Source: Paraburkholderia panacisoli
Lineage (GTDB): Bacteria > Pseudomonadota > Gammaproteobacteria > Burkholderiales > Burkholderiaceae
Direction: 5' to 3'
Assembly: GCF_008369935.1 (NCBI RefSeq)
Contig: NZ_VTUZ01000002.1
Span: forward strand, 310,001-374,000
DNA: 64,000 bases
Shown: in pieces, positions 8,768 to 18,304 of the stretch
How the letters are laid out: each line of letters begins with the position of its first letter
Numbering within the stretch: position 1 is the stretch's first letter
The notes under the pieces: generated by a model
Databases searched by the model: none
The model's input: only the letters and a program-made list of their open reading frames with translations
What the model was told of the DNA's origin: nothing
Program-made: the position numbers and the translations under genes

Positions 8768-9484
8768 TTAGCCGCGTGGCGCGGCGCTCGGAATCGCGTT
8801 CAGCAATGCCCTGACCTGCGCGACCTTTTCCGTATCGATCGGCGCAAGTCCTTGGTCGCCCACTCGCGCGCCCGAACCGAAATGCACCGCTTCGACTGCC
8901 GTTCGGCTCACGAAGCCAGCCACCGCATCGACCGTCAAACCCGCGCCGGCCAGCACCGTGCAATGCGAGCCGCCCGCCTGTTGCACCAGTTCGCGAATCG
9001 CTACTTCCGCGTGCAGCACCGACGGCTTTCCGCCCGACGTCAGCACGTTCGTCACCACGTCGAAACCGAGTAGCACGTCGAGCGCTTCGCGCAGATCGCG
9101 CGTTTCGTCGAACGCACGATGAAAGGTGATCGCCAGACCATCGGCCGCATCGATAGCGCGCGCGAGCCCTTCGCGGTCGATCGCGCTATCGGCGTTCAGC
9201 ATGCCGATCACGATGCCGTTCGCGCCCGCCGCCTTGACCGCGCGCACGTCGCGCAGCATTACCGCGTAGTCGTCGGCGTCGTACACGAACGAGCGGCTAT
9301 GCGGCCGCACGATCACATTCACCGGAATCCGGACAGCGGCCACCACCGCTTCGATCAGGCCGACGCTCGGCGTCAGCCCGCCCTCACCCATCGCGGTGAC
9401 GAGTTCGATACGGTCGGCGCCCGCTTGTGCGGCGATGCGCGCATCGGCGACGGTCGTGGCAATGACTTCGAGCAGGATGGACAT
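8768..9484 (-). CDS. cutC: CutC family copper-homeostasis-type protein
   Basis: A 238-residue protein with the TIM-barrel CutC signatures: LLEVIATTVADARIAAQAGADRIEL at the N-terminus, GGLTPSVGLI, VIVRPHSRSFVY, and FHRAFDE near residues 127-133. The family was named from copper sensitivity in E. coli, but the direct role in copper handling is disputed and the enzymatic activity is not settled. The length is normal for the family. It lies convergent to the previous gene and just downstream of the EAL gene in the same orientation, with 34 bases between them, so it may be co-transcribed with it. Confidence 0.92.
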   Translation of the reverse strand: MSILLEVIATTVADARIAAQAGADRIELVTAMGEGGLTPSVGLIEAVVAAVRIPVNVIVRPHSRSFVYDADDYAVMLRDVRAVKAAGANGIVIGMLNADSAIDREGLARAIDAADGLAITFHRAFDETRDLREALDVLLGFDVVTNVLTSGGKPSVLHAEVAIRELVQQAGGSHCTVLAGAGLTVDAVAGFVSRTAVEAVHFGSGARVGDQGLAPIDTEKVAQVRALLNAIPSAAPRG

Positions 9485-9518
9485 GAGCGAAGACGGGTGT
9501 CGTTAAAACGACATCATC

Positions 9519-10796
9519 TCAGAAGCGCTCTTCGTCCACCCAATCGATGTCGCCGCACAACACGCAGGTCTGCTCGCCGACGCGCGTCGCCACCGACAGC
9601 GTCACGCACGGCAAGGCCTCGTTGATCGACAGATACGGACGCGTCACATGCACGCGCTCCGGGGCATTGATCGCTTCACGGAAGTACGGGCGGCGCAGCC
9701 AGTTCGCCCCTTGCGCGTCGGCGAGCGGCAGAAAGCGCGTTTCATGCGCGGCGCGATCGGCGCGCAGCACCACGTTGCGGCCCGCCTGCTTGCCCCTCGC
9801 GTCGAGCAGGAAGCAGCGCGCGGCGTGATCGAGCGCGAGGAAGTTCCAGCACACTTCGTCGAGCGGCTCGCCCGCGGCAAGCCGCTCGGCGGCGCGCTCG
9901 AAGGCCCGCAGGTACGGCGCGAGACGGCTCGCGTTGCGGCGCTCGCGAGCTTCGGTCTGGTCGCGATACCGCTCGGTGAGTTCGTCGATGCAAGCCACCG
10001 CGTGCGCCGCGTCGACCGCGCCGGGGTTCGGCCGGCCAAAGAAAAAGCCTTGTACGAAGTCCGCGTTGCAGCTGAGCGCCATCTGCGCTTCATGCTCCGT
10101 TTCCACGCCTTCGATCAGCACCAACTTGCCCGCTTCGTGCAGCAGCGCGACCAGTCCCGGCAGAATCGTCGCCATGTCGGCGCGATGCGCGGCGTGCGAC
10201 AGCATGATCCGGTCGAGCTTCACGATGTCGGGATTCAACTGCCAGATGCGCTCGACGTTCGAGTGTCCCGCGCCGAAATCGTCGAGTGCGATCAGGAAGC
10301 CGCGCTCACGGAACTGGCGCACCGCGTCGGCGAGACGTTCGAGGTCTTCGGCGCGCTGTTCGAGCACTTCGAGCACGATGCGCCGCGGCGGCAGATCGAG
10401 CCGGCGCAGATTGGCCAGCAACGCGGCGGCATGATACGGATCGGTGAGCGCATCGGGGTGAATGTTCAGAAATAGCCACTCGCGCTCGGCGCCGAGCACC
10501 TTGAAGTTTTCCAGATGCAGCGTCTGCGCGAGCCGGTCCACGTGCAGCACGTCGCCCAGACGCGCGGCCTCGCCGAATATGTCGAGCGGCGACACGGCGC
10601 GATCGAGCGCGTCGTGCGCGCGCAAGAGCGCCTCGTAGCCGACCGCCCGCATATGCGAGAGGCTGAAAATCGGCTGGAACACGCTGGTCAGCGTCAGCTC
10701 GCCATGCTGCACCGAAAAACGTTGAAGCCCCGACGTCACCTCGACGTCAAAGCCATGCGGCGCGCTGGCCGTTCTATCCTGTTGCGCAATCGTCAT
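9519..10796 (-). CDS. EAL-domain cyclic-di-GMP phosphodiesterase with C-terminal YkuI-like sensor domain
   Basis: A 425-residue soluble protein. Residues about 35-270 form an EAL domain with the key motifs kept: YEALLRA, LNIHPD, LEVLEQ, DDFGAGHSN (metal and substrate ligands), KLDR, EGVET and QGFFFGRP. It is therefore likely an active c-di-GMP phosphodiesterase. The C-terminal part (about 285-425), containing LRRPYFREAINAP, VTRPYLSINE and CVTLSVA, resembles the PAS/Cache-like sensory module found after EAL in YkuI-type proteins, so ligand control of hydrolysis is plausible. No membrane segment is seen. It is followed closely by cutC in the same orientation; a functional link is not evident. 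Confidence 0.88.
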   Translation of the reverse strand: MTIAQQDRTASAPHGFDVEVTSGLQRFSVQHGELTLTSVFQPIFSLSHMRAVGYEALLRAHDALDRAVSPLDIFGEAARLGDVLHVDRLAQTLHLENFKVLGAEREWLFLNIHPDALTDPYHAAALLANLRRLDLPPRRIVLEVLEQRAEDLERLADAVRQFRERGFLIALDDFGAGHSNVERIWQLNPDIVKLDRIMLSHAAHRADMATILPGLVALLHEAGKLVLIEGVETEHEAQMALSCNADFVQGFFFGRPNPGAVDAAHAVACIDELTERYRDQTEARERRNASRLAPYLRAFERAAERLAAGEPLDEVCWNFLALDHAARCFLLDARGKQAGRNVVLRADRAAHETRFLPLADAQGANWLRRPYFREAINAPERVHVTRPYLSINEALPCVTLSVATRVGEQTCVLCGDIDWVDEERF

Positions 10797-11191
10797 GCAA
10801 TCCTCTCACACGAGAGCCGGCCCGGTTCGGACGCGGAAGCGAACAACCCTCGGCGCCGTTTCTAAAATGTGCGTTATCGCTACTGCTTAAGCAAGCTCCA
10901 TGCGCACGCTGTCGCACATTCGAATGAAATTTGCTCTAGAGATTGCACCGGCAGATGAGCCGATGCGCCGTGCGGGGGCGTAGCGCGCACCAACGAGGTG
11001 CGTGGCCGAAGGTGGGCCGGACGCCAGGTTCGATACTGCGTGTCCGCCCGTACGCGCGGCCGGCCTGCCGGACTGGCGATAGCGCAAGGCGTCGCCGGGC
11101 TACACTTTGGCCCTGGCGCCTCGTGAACGCCACGCGGCGAGATCGTCGTTCAATCTTCGCGGAAACCCGTTATATCCCCACGTATAGACCG
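10797..11191. other. Intergenic region between divergent EAL and antiporter genes
   Basis: This divergent spacer must contain promoters for both the EAL gene (minus) and the antiporter gene (plus). I see no RNA gene or clear repeat. In-frame sequence upstream of the antiporter start is open to 10943 but has no membrane character or ribosome binding site that would favour a longer protein. Confidence 0.5.
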
Positions 11192-12847
11192 ATGGAAATA
11201 GTCTTCACCGTATTGATTCTCCTGCTCGCAGTCGCAGCTTCCGGCATCCTGACCCGCACGCTGCCGTTCAAGTTGCCGCTGCCGCTCGTGCAGATCGCAA
11301 TCGGCGCGCTGCTCGCGTGGCCGAAACTCGGCTTGCACGTCACCTTTAATCCGGAAATTTTCATGGTGCTGTTCATCCCGCCGCTGCTGTTCGCGGATGG
11401 CTGGCGCATCCCCAAGCGCGAGTTCTTCATGGCGCGCCGCGCGATCCTGATGCTCGCGCTCGGCCTCGTGTTCATGACGGTGCTGGCGGTCGGCTACTTC
11501 GTGCATGCGCTGGTGCCGGCCATCTCGCTGCCGGTCGCATTCGCGCTGGCCGCCGTATTGTCGCCGACCGATGCGGTGGCGCTGTCCGGCATCGTCGGCA
11601 AGGACAGAATTCCTGGCAGTCTGATGCATATCCTCGAAGGCGAAGCGCTAATGAACGACGCGTCCGGTCTGGTCGCGCTGAAGTTCGCGATCGCCGCGGT
11701 GCTCACCGGCGTGTTCTCGCTGCGCGACGCGTCGATCAGTTTCGTGGTGATCGCCGTGGGCGGCCTCGCGGTGGGCGCTGCGGTCAGCGCGCTGTTCAGC
11801 TTCGTGTCGGTGCACTTTCTGAGGCTCAGCGAAGGGGGCGACCCCGCGCCCGGCGTCGTGATGACGCTGCTGATTCCGTTCGCCGCTTATCTGACCGCCG
11901 AGCGCTTCGAGTTGTCCGGCATTCTGGCGGCGGTCTCGGCCGGCATGATGATGAACTACGCGAGCCTGGCGAACGCGGGATCGGTGGCGTCGCGCGTGCG
12001 CGGCAACAGCACGTGGACTATGATCGAGTTCGTCTTCAACGGCATGGTGTTCATTCTGCTGGGGCTGCAGTTTCCGCACATTCTCGGCCGCGCGCTGCTC
12101 GATGCACACGAAACCAGCAACGCGCAGGTCGGGCTGCTGATCGGCTACATCGCCGCGGTGGCGGCCGCGCTGTACGCGATGCGCTTCGCGTGGGTATGGC
12201 TGTTGCGCTGGTTCGCGAGCCGCGGGGCGGCAAAGCACGGCATGGCGAGCGCGGTGCCTGGCCTCCGCATGGTCACGGTGACGACAGTAGCCGGCGTGCG
12301 CGGCGCAGTGACGCTGGCGGGCGTGTTGTCGTTGCCGGAATTGTTGCCCGACGGCGCGCCGCTGCCGGGCCGCGATCTGGCCATTTTCATCGCATCGGGC
12401 GTGATCCTGCTGTCGCTGCTGGTGGCGGTCGGTGCGTTGCCGGTGTTGCTGCGCGGCTGGCGGCGCGGCAGTGACCCGCATGCGGCCGAAGAAGCGCTCG
12501 CGCGCAGGATGGCCGCGCAAGCCGCGATTCGCGCGGTCGACCAGATCCACGATAAAGACTGCGCGGATCTGGATGAATCGGAGTCGGCGTATGCAGCGGA
12601 TGTCACTGCGCGGGTGATGGACCTGTATCGGCGCCGGCTCGCGACGCTCCATGAAGAAAAGGAGCCGCGCGAAATGGCGCGCCGCGCCGATGCATTGGAG
12701 TTCAGGATGAAACTGGCGGCGATGCGTGCCGAGCGCAAGACGCTGCTCGCGCTGCGCGCCAGTCAGGAGATCAACGACGAGACCTTGAACAAGCTGATGC
12801 GCGAGGTCGATTTGTCGGAGACGGCGCTGACCGCGCGGAAGAAATAG
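11192..12847 (+). CDS. CPA1-family Na+/H+ antiporter
   Basis: A 551-residue inner-membrane protein with about 12 hydrophobic helices followed by a roughly 130-residue cytoplasmic tail. Family features include FIPPLLFADGWRIPK, AAVLSPTDAVALSGIVG (the conserved Asp-containing transport motif), EGEALMNDASGLVALKFA and WGG-like late motif GVRGAVTLAGVLSLP. These match the YjcE/NhaP branch of CPA1 exchangers that use the proton gradient to expel Na+ (or K+). The tail is charged and predicted helical (ARRADALEFRMKLAAMRAERK), possibly a coiled coil used for regulation. The ATG at 11192 begins directly with the first membrane helix, so I prefer it to the upstream in-frame start at 10943. Confidence 0.92.
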   Translation: MEIVFTVLILLLAVAASGILTRTLPFKLPLPLVQIAIGALLAWPKLGLHVTFNPEIFMVLFIPPLLFADGWRIPKREFFMARRAILMLALGLVFMTVLAVGYFVHALVPAISLPVAFALAAVLSPTDAVALSGIVGKDRIPGSLMHILEGEALMNDASGLVALKFAIAAVLTGVFSLRDASISFVVIAVGGLAVGAAVSALFSFVSVHFLRLSEGGDPAPGVVMTLLIPFAAYLTAERFELSGILAAVSAGMMMNYASLANAGSVASRVRGNSTWTMIEFVFNGMVFILLGLQFPHILGRALLDAHETSNAQVGLLIGYIAAVAAALYAMRFAWVWLLRWFASRGAAKHGMASAVPGLRMVTVTTVAGVRGAVTLAGVLSLPELLPDGAPLPGRDLAIFIASGVILLSLLVAVGALPVLLRGWRRGSDPHAAEEALARRMAAQAAIRAVDQIHDKDCADLDESESAYAADVTARVMDLYRRRLATLHEEKEPREMARRADALEFRMKLAAMRAERKTLLALRASQEINDETLNKLMREVDLSETALTARKK

Positions 12848-12954
12848 AGCTTCGCTTGTGGTAGCGGCGGCGCCGGCTTTTTCTCGATCACGAAACAGGA
12901 GAAGAAGCCGGCAACGTTGGCGAACTGGCGCTCACCGCCGCTCAGCAAACCGAA

Positions 12955-14262
12955 TCAGGCCACCGGCCCCTGCGCCGGCTTTCTGCGCAGCAGCGCATAC
13001 AGAATGATCGCGCCGAACGTCGCGGTGCCGATCCCGCCAAGGCCAAAGCCGCCGAGTTTCAACGAAAAATCGCCCGCGCCGAGCACGAGCGTCACCGCGG
13101 CGACGATCAGATTCCGGTTGTCGGAGAAGTCTACTTTGTTGACCACCCAGATGCGCGCGCCGGTCACCGCGATCAGCCCGAACACGACGATCGAAACACC
13201 GCCCAGCACCGGTCCCGGAATGGTCTGGATCACCGCGCCGAACTTCGGCGAGAAGCCCAGCACCAGCGCGATCACAGCAGCGATCACGAACACCAGCGTC
13301 GAGTAGATCTTGGTCACGGCCATCACGCCGATGTTCTCGGCGTAGGTCGTCACGCCCGTGCCGCCGGCGAAACCGGAGACGACCGTCGCGAGTCCGTCGC
13401 CGAGAAACGCGCGACCGATATAGCGGTCGAGGTTCTGGCCGGTCATCGCGCTCACCGCCTTGATGTGGCCGAGATTTTCCGCGACCAGGATCACGGCGAT
13501 CGGCGCGAGCAGGGCCATCGCGTGCGGGTCGAACGCCGGCGCCGTGAAGTGCGGCATGCCGAACCACGCGGCGTTCGCGACGATCGAGAAGTCGATCGGC
13601 TTGCCCATGCCGAGACCGTTCGTGACGATCGCGTAGATCACGTACGCGATCAGCAAGCCGATCAGAATCAGCAGACGCTGCAGCATGCCGCGCGCAAACA
13701 CCGCGACCGCGCCCACGCACAGCACCGTCACGAGCGCCATCCACGAATCGAAGTTGCTGCCGCTCACGCCGTGCACCGCGATCGGCGCGAGATTCAGCCC
13801 GATCACGCAGACGATCGCGCCCGTCACCACCGGCGGCATCAGCGTCTCGATCCAGCGGGTGCCGACCGCCGACACGATCAGCCCGATGATCGCGTACACC
13901 ACGCCGCACGCGATGATCCCGCCCAACGCCACCGGAATGTTCGGATTCGGACCTTGACCGCCGTACCCCGTCACCGCGATCACGAGACCGATGAACGCGA
14001 AGCTCGACCCCAGATAGCTCGGCACGCGGCCGCCCACCAGCACGAAGAACAACAGCGTGCCGATACCGGACATGAAGATGCACAGGTTCGGATCGAAGCC
14101 CATCAGCAGCGGCGCGAGCACGGTCGAACCGAACATCGCGACGACGTGCTGGATGCCCATCGCGAACATCTGCGGCCAGGCGAGGCGCTCGTCGGTGCCG
14201 ACGATGCTGCCCTCGGCGGCGGCAGGCTGGCGGCGCCAGCGGGGGAAATAGGAATCGGCCAC
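12955..14262 (-). CDS. NCS2-family nucleobase:cation symporter (uracil/xanthine permease)
   Basis: A 435-residue membrane protein of the nucleobase:cation symporter-2 family. Typical elements are QHVVAMFGSTVLAPLLMGFDPN at the N-terminus, the GLNLAPIAVHGV segment, AENLGHIKAVSAMTGQNLD and the signature GDGLATVVSGFAGGTGVTTYAENIGVMAVT. These fit the UraA/uracil branch (uracil uptake with protons); exact substrate is inferred. I chose the GTG at 14262 because a GAGGAGA ribosome binding site lies 9 bases upstream and the added residues of the longer reading, up to 14418, are low-complexity. It is convergent to the antiporter gene. Confidence 0.9.
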   Translation of the reverse strand: MADSYFPRWRRQPAAAEGSIVGTDERLAWPQMFAMGIQHVVAMFGSTVLAPLLMGFDPNLCIFMSGIGTLLFFVLVGGRVPSYLGSSFAFIGLVIAVTGYGGQGPNPNIPVALGGIIACGVVYAIIGLIVSAVGTRWIETLMPPVVTGAIVCVIGLNLAPIAVHGVSGSNFDSWMALVTVLCVGAVAVFARGMLQRLLILIGLLIAYVIYAIVTNGLGMGKPIDFSIVANAAWFGMPHFTAPAFDPHAMALLAPIAVILVAENLGHIKAVSAMTGQNLDRYIGRAFLGDGLATVVSGFAGGTGVTTYAENIGVMAVTKIYSTLVFVIAAVIALVLGFSPKFGAVIQTIPGPVLGGVSIVVFGLIAVTGARIWVVNKVDFSDNRNLIVAAVTLVLGAGDFSLKLGGFGLGGIGTATFGAIILYALLRRKPAQGPVA

Positions 14263-14589
14263 GGCGGGGGTTCTCCTCTGTTCGGCGTGATGGGTGCCGG
14301 ACGGCGCGTGCAAAGGCGCGGCCCGGGAATTACGCGCGAGTGTACGGAGTGGGATTGGGCCTGGCAAGCGCGGCAAAAAGCGGGGGTGGAAGCGAGTGAT
14401 GGCAAGGTCTGAAGGCATCGCGAATACCAGGCTCGTTGCGATTCGCGGCGACGGGTGGCCGGTGCCGGCTTTTTGGTCCGCCCGGATGACTTGCGGGCGA
14501 CGGCGCCCGATCGGCGTCGAAACGCGATCTCACGGTGCCTGGCTCCAGGCAGTCGCGCGGGGCGCGAGCTCATGTGGCAAACCGGCGTT

Positions 14590-14717
14590 TCAGATTCGTC
14601 CAATACGTTCGCTTGTGGGCAGCCCTTAAACTGGCTTTGCTGCGCACCCACAATAAGCGCATGCAATGTTGCAATACTCTCCGTCTTTCGCTCACGCCTC
14701 GGCGTGAGCTTTTTTTG
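14590..14717 (+). ncRNA. Candidate small RNA ending in an intrinsic terminator
   Basis: A plus-strand intrinsic terminator at 14690-14716 has no gene upstream on that strand. Directly before it, TTGTGGG (14613-14619) pairs with CCCACAA (14647-14653), with an inner CAGC/GCTG stem, giving a bulged hairpin. A stable 5' structure, a short linker and a U-rich terminator is the usual layout of a free-standing bacterial sRNA. The 5' end is a guess; I cannot assign it to a known family, and no clear -35/-10 pair is visible. Both flanking genes are on the minus strand. Confidence 0.45.
14690..14716 (+). terminator. Strong intrinsic terminator, plus strand
   Basis: GCTCACGCC and GGCGTGAGC pair perfectly around a two-base loop and are followed by seven T residues on the plus strand. 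On the minus strand the stem is followed by GAAAGACGG, so it would not terminate there. Confidence 0.85.
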
Positions 14718-14832
14718 TCCGTGCGATTGTGCTTTCGTCGCGAGCGCATGCAGTACTCCAACGCTGAGCGGCGCGGGCAGCGCCTCACGCAGCGTCGCCC
14801 CTGTCCCGCCGAATCAACCATCAGGTCACGTC

Positions 14833-16368
14833 TCACGCCTCCGTAGCAGGCGTCGCTCGACCATCGAACGCCGCGGCGCTTGCCGTCGAGCGATAGCACT
14901 GCACGCGGTTACGCCCTGCGTCTTTGGCATCGTAAAGCGCTTCATCCGCCGCATCGACCAGCGCGCGGCGGGTCGCCACCGCCTTGCCGTGCGCGGTGGC
15001 GACGCCGATGCTCACCGTCAGCACATGATGCGCGCTCGCCACATGGCGGCGCCGCAACGCCTGCACCGCCGCGCGAATCTGCTCGGCAATACGCGTCGCA
15101 CCGGCTTCGTCCGTAGCCGGCAGCAGCACCGCGAATTCTTCGCCGCCGTAGCGCGCCGCCGTATCGCCAGGACGCCGCACATTGCGCGCAATGCTGCGCG
15201 CCACATCGATCAGCGCGTCATCTCCCGATGAATGGCCGTACAGATCGTTGAAGCCCTTGAAGCTGTCCACGTCGATCAGCAGCATCGACAACGGCGTCGC
15301 GTTACGCTGCGCGCGGCGCCACTCGTCGTGCAGGACTTCCTCGAAGGCACGGCGATTGTTCAGGCCGGTCAGCCCGTCGGTGCGCGCCAGTTCGCGCAGC
15401 TCGTCCTCGGCCGCGCGGCGATGACGCAGTTGCTGCGCGAACAGAATCGCCAGCGTGATGATCGTCAGGTCGAGCCCGGCGATCAGCAAGCCGATGATCC
15501 ACGCGCGATGCCGCCATTGCACGTAGATATCGCGCGTGGACAGCGCGACGTCGAGGATCAGCGGATACATGTCGATATGACGGAACGCATACCAGCGCTC
15601 GACACCGTCGATCGCCGCAGTGCCGAAGAATTCACCGCTCGGCTGCTGCACGAAGCGTGAATAATTGGCGGTGCCGGTCAGGTTGATGCCGACCACTTTC
15701 GGATCGTAAGGACGCCGCATCAGCATCGTGCCGTCGCTCAGCATCAGCGCCATCGATCCGCTCGGGCCGAGGTTCATGCCGTCGAACAGCCTGCGGAAGT
15801 ACGCGAGGCGCATGGTGCCGACCACCACGCCGCCGAAGCTGCCGTCCGGCCGCGAAATGCGCCGGCTCAGCGCGATGCTGAGGTCCTCGCCTGTCAACTT
15901 CGGGATAAATGGGTGACTGACGAATAGGCCCACGTTGGGCGAATCGCGGTGCACCTTGAAGTAGTCGCTGTCGGCAAGATTGAGGTGGCGCGGCGGCGAG
16001 GCTTGCGAATCGAACCGCACGTTACCGGCTTCGTCCACGACGAACACCGAACCGATGTCTTTCGCGCTCACCGAACCGTCGAACAGCACCATTTGCCGAA
16101 GGGCCGGCGTCAGTTCCAGCAGGCCGGGCTGCTTCAACCCGTCGATCACCGCGCGCAGCGACAGATCATAGATCTCGAGATTGCGCGACACGTCGCGCTC
16201 GACCAGCAGCGACACGTTGAACACGGAGTCCTGTGCGCGCCGCAACGCGTCGTCGCGCATTTGCGCCAGCAACCACACGGCGATCGCAAGTATCGCGCTG
16301 GCCAGCACGAGGCTGATTGCAATCACAATGTTCGGTCGGCGCGTCACCATTGCTGTTGGTTCGAGCAT
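14833..16368 (-). CDS. Membrane-bound diguanylate cyclase with periplasmic Cache-type sensor
   Basis: A 511-residue protein: transmembrane helix 1 (about residues 13-35), a large periplasmic double-Cache-like sensor region (about 40-290, with DSDYFKVHRD and GGVVVGTMRLAYFRRLFDG typical of dCache domains), transmembrane helix 2 (WIIGLLIAGLDLTIITLAIL) and a C-terminal GGDEF domain. The active-site motif is GGEEF, with an upstream RPGD inhibitory-site motif five residues before it, so it should make c-di-GMP and be subject to product inhibition. LTGLNNRRAF marks the start of the domain. An alternative start six codons later would not alter the topology. It is a single gene. Confidence 0.9.
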   Translation of the reverse strand: MLEPTAMVTRRPNIVIAISLVLASAILAIAVWLLAQMRDDALRRAQDSVFNVSLLVERDVSRNLEIYDLSLRAVIDGLKQPGLLELTPALRQMVLFDGSVSAKDIGSVFVVDEAGNVRFDSQASPPRHLNLADSDYFKVHRDSPNVGLFVSHPFIPKLTGEDLSIALSRRISRPDGSFGGVVVGTMRLAYFRRLFDGMNLGPSGSMALMLSDGTMLMRRPYDPKVVGINLTGTANYSRFVQQPSGEFFGTAAIDGVERWYAFRHIDMYPLILDVALSTRDIYVQWRHRAWIIGLLIAGLDLTIITLAILFAQQLRHRRAAEDELRELARTDGLTGLNNRRAFEEVLHDEWRRAQRNATPLSMLLIDVDSFKGFNDLYGHSSGDDALIDVARSIARNVRRPGDTAARYGGEEFAVLLPATDEAGATRIAEQIRAAVQALRRRHVASAHHVLTVSIGVATAHGKAVATRRALVDAADEALYDAKDAGRNRVQCYRSTASAAAFDGRATPATEA

Positions 16369-16553
16369 GCGCTAGACAACGCGGAAAGAAATGTGAATGG
16401 ACCGCCTCCGGAAGGCGCATTCCGTGAGCCGTTAAGGTAGCAGAGCAAACGCGCTTCAATTGATCGAACAGATGGGTCTTTGCCCGCCAAAACGACTCGA
16501 TGACGTCCCGCCGACGCGGCGCTCAACCGGTCTTCGACCTGCGCCGGTCCAGC

Positions 16554-17255
16554 TCAACCGGCGCGCAGGTCGAGCGCGGGCGGACACGCCGCGCGGCTGA
16601 GCGCGCGGATGTCGGCGGTTTCGAGCACCGCTTTGGCCGCGCCGTGGCGCGCGACCGCCAGCATCGCGAGCCCCATGTCCTCGGTGCTCAGAATCCGGTT
16701 CGGCAGCAACGTGCGCAGCGTCGACAGGAAGGGGCTCGTCAGCGCGTAGAACAGCCGGTACGAGCGCGTCTTCGAGCGAGCGCCGTACAGCGGCTGGATC
16801 ACGCCGGGACGGAACAGATAGACGGCTTTGAACGGCAGCCGTTGCAGTGCGTTCTCCGTGCGGCCCTTGACGCGCGCCCACATGCTGCGGCCGCGCTCGG
16901 TGCTGTCGGTGCCCGCGCCGGACACGTAGACGAAGGTCATCTGCGGGTTGAGCGCGGCGAGCGTCTGCGCGGCCGCCAGCGTGAGGTCGTAAGTGAGGCG
17001 CGAGTATTGCGCCTCTTGCATCCCAGCCGACGAAACGCCCAGGCAGAAAAAGCACGCGTCGAACCCTTCGAGCGACGCCGCTATCGCGCGATAGTCCATC
17101 AGGTCCGGCTGAATCACCTCGACGAGGCGCGGATCGAGCTGACCGCTGCGGGTGCGGTCCACCGTCTGCACCACCTCGACGTCCGGCGCGCGCAGGCATT
17201 CGCGCAATACGCCCTGCCCGACCATGCCGGTCGCGCCAAAGATCAGAACCTTCAC
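16554..17255 (-). CDS. NAD(P)-binding NmrA/HTATIP2-like epimerase-family protein
   Basis: A 233-residue Rossmann-fold protein of the atypical short-chain dehydrogenase group. It starts with VKVLIFGATGMVGQGVLREC (dinucleotide-binding GxxGxxG) and has FVYVSGAGTDSTERG and RPGVIQPLYG later. The usual catalytic YxxxK is not evident, so it could be a redox sensor or a reductase of unusual type. The GTG start at 17255 overlaps the stop of the upstream SDR gene (GTGA) and is preceded by GAGGA, which decides against the longer in-frame reading to 17705. It is the third gene of a TetR-SDR-epimerase operon. Confidence 0.85.
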   Translation of the reverse strand: MKVLIFGATGMVGQGVLRECLRAPDVEVVQTVDRTRSGQLDPRLVEVIQPDLMDYRAIAASLEGFDACFFCLGVSSAGMQEAQYSRLTYDLTLAAAQTLAALNPQMTFVYVSGAGTDSTERGRSMWARVKGRTENALQRLPFKAVYLFRPGVIQPLYGARSKTRSYRLFYALTSPFLSTLRTLLPNRILSTEDMGLAMLAVARHGAAKAVLETADIRALSRAACPPALDLRAG

Positions 17256-18202
17256 GATACTTGCTCCTCGATCGCGCTCGGCCAGCGCGCATGGGTCAAT
17301 GCTTCCGAGATTTCCCACAGGCGCGTAGCGACGGCCTGGTCGCGTGCCGGCCGCGCGATCTGTGCTTCGCCTGGCGGACCTTTTAGCTCGAAAAAGCCGG
17401 TCGGTCCGTAATAGCCTGCGGGTTTGGCGTGCGGCGCGGCGGCGGCGAATAGCGTCGGCAATGCGCCGTCCGCCGCCGATTGACTGAGCAGCGGTTCGAG
17501 CGTCCGACGGTTGAGCGCGTGCAGCAGACCGTCTGCGCCTGGTCCGTTGGCGATCAGATCGGTGCGCGCGTAGCCGGGGTGCGCCGCGTTGCTCAGGAGT
17601 CCCCAGCCGTTTGCCTCGCTGCGGCGTTGCAACTCGAGCGCGAACACCAGCATCGCCAGCTTCGACTGCCCGTATGCGGACCACGGCTTGTAGCTGCGCT
17701 GCCATTGCAGGTCGTCGAAATGAATCGCCGCGCCGTTCTTGTGCGCGATGCTGCCCAGGTTGACCACGCGCGGCTGCCGCGCCGCGCGCAGCAGCGGCAG
17801 CAGGCGCTCGGTCAACGCGAACTGGCCGAGGTAGTTGGTGCCGAACTGCAGCTCGAAACCGTCCGACGTGGTCTGCCGTGTGGGCGGCATCATCACGCCC
17901 GCGTTGTTGATGAGCAGATCGAGCGCCGCATGCCCTTGCGCGAATTGCCCGGCGAATTCACGTACGGACGCGAGACTCGCCAGATCGAGATGCTCGTAGC
18001 GCACCGACGCGGCCGGATGCCGCGCGCGGATCGCGGCAAGTGCAGCCGCGCCTTTTTGCGCACTGCGGCCGGTCAGCACGACGTCCGCGCCCGCGCCGGC
18101 GAGTGCAAGCGCCGTCTCCAGACCCAGCCCGCCGGTTGCGCCGGTGATCACCGCAAGCCGGCCGGTCTGACGCGGGATGTCCGCGGTGCTCCAATTCGCC
18201 AT
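17252..18202 (-). CDS. Short-chain dehydrogenase/reductase
   Basis: A 316-residue classical-type SDR. The cofactor motif TGATGGLG sits near residues 20-27, NNAG near residue 95, and the catalytic YGQSK near residues 172-176 within SAYGQSKLAMLVFA. This architecture resembles retinol-dehydrogenase-like SDRs (WW-domain oxidoreductase group) of bacteria. The length is normal. The stop overlaps the start of the downstream epimerase-like gene. It is preceded by a tetR-type gene in the same direction 102 bases upstream, so it is probably controlled by that repressor; substrate unknown. Confidence 0.9.
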   Translation of the reverse strand: MANWSTADIPRQTGRLAVITGATGGLGLETALALAGAGADVVLTGRSAQKGAAALAAIRARHPAASVRYEHLDLASLASVREFAGQFAQGHAALDLLINNAGVMMPPTRQTTSDGFELQFGTNYLGQFALTERLLPLLRAARQPRVVNLGSIAHKNGAAIHFDDLQWQRSYKPWSAYGQSKLAMLVFALELQRRSEANGWGLLSNAAHPGYARTDLIANGPGADGLLHALNRRTLEPLLSQSAADGALPTLFAAAAPHAKPAGYYGPTGFFELKGPPGEAQIARPARDQAVATRLWEISEALTHARWPSAIEEQVS

Positions 18203-18304
18203 GTCATTCGTCCTCTGATTGCTTGGGGGCCGCGGCTTCGGCCCCGATGCCGGACGCGCGTTCAGCTTTGCGCGCCGGCGGCGGCGTCGAGGGCAAAAAA
18301 ACGT

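Larger units (their letters stand above)
14263..14832. other. Intergenic region holding a candidate small RNA
   Basis: There is no supported coding sequence in this 570-base gap between two minus-strand genes. It contains the promoter side of the NCS2 permease gene and, on the plus strand, structured sequence ending in a strong intrinsic terminator (see the separate ncRNA and terminator entries). Short open frames here lack ribosome binding sites and protein-like composition. Confidence 0.55.

Noticed and set aside
12932..14083. Second minus-strand frame inside the NCS2 permease
   Set aside because: Arg/Asp-rich shadow frame; the permease frame has all family motifs.
14535..14846. Plus-strand open frame covering the candidate small RNA
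   Set aside because: It runs through a strong terminator and has no ribosome binding site or recognisable motif.
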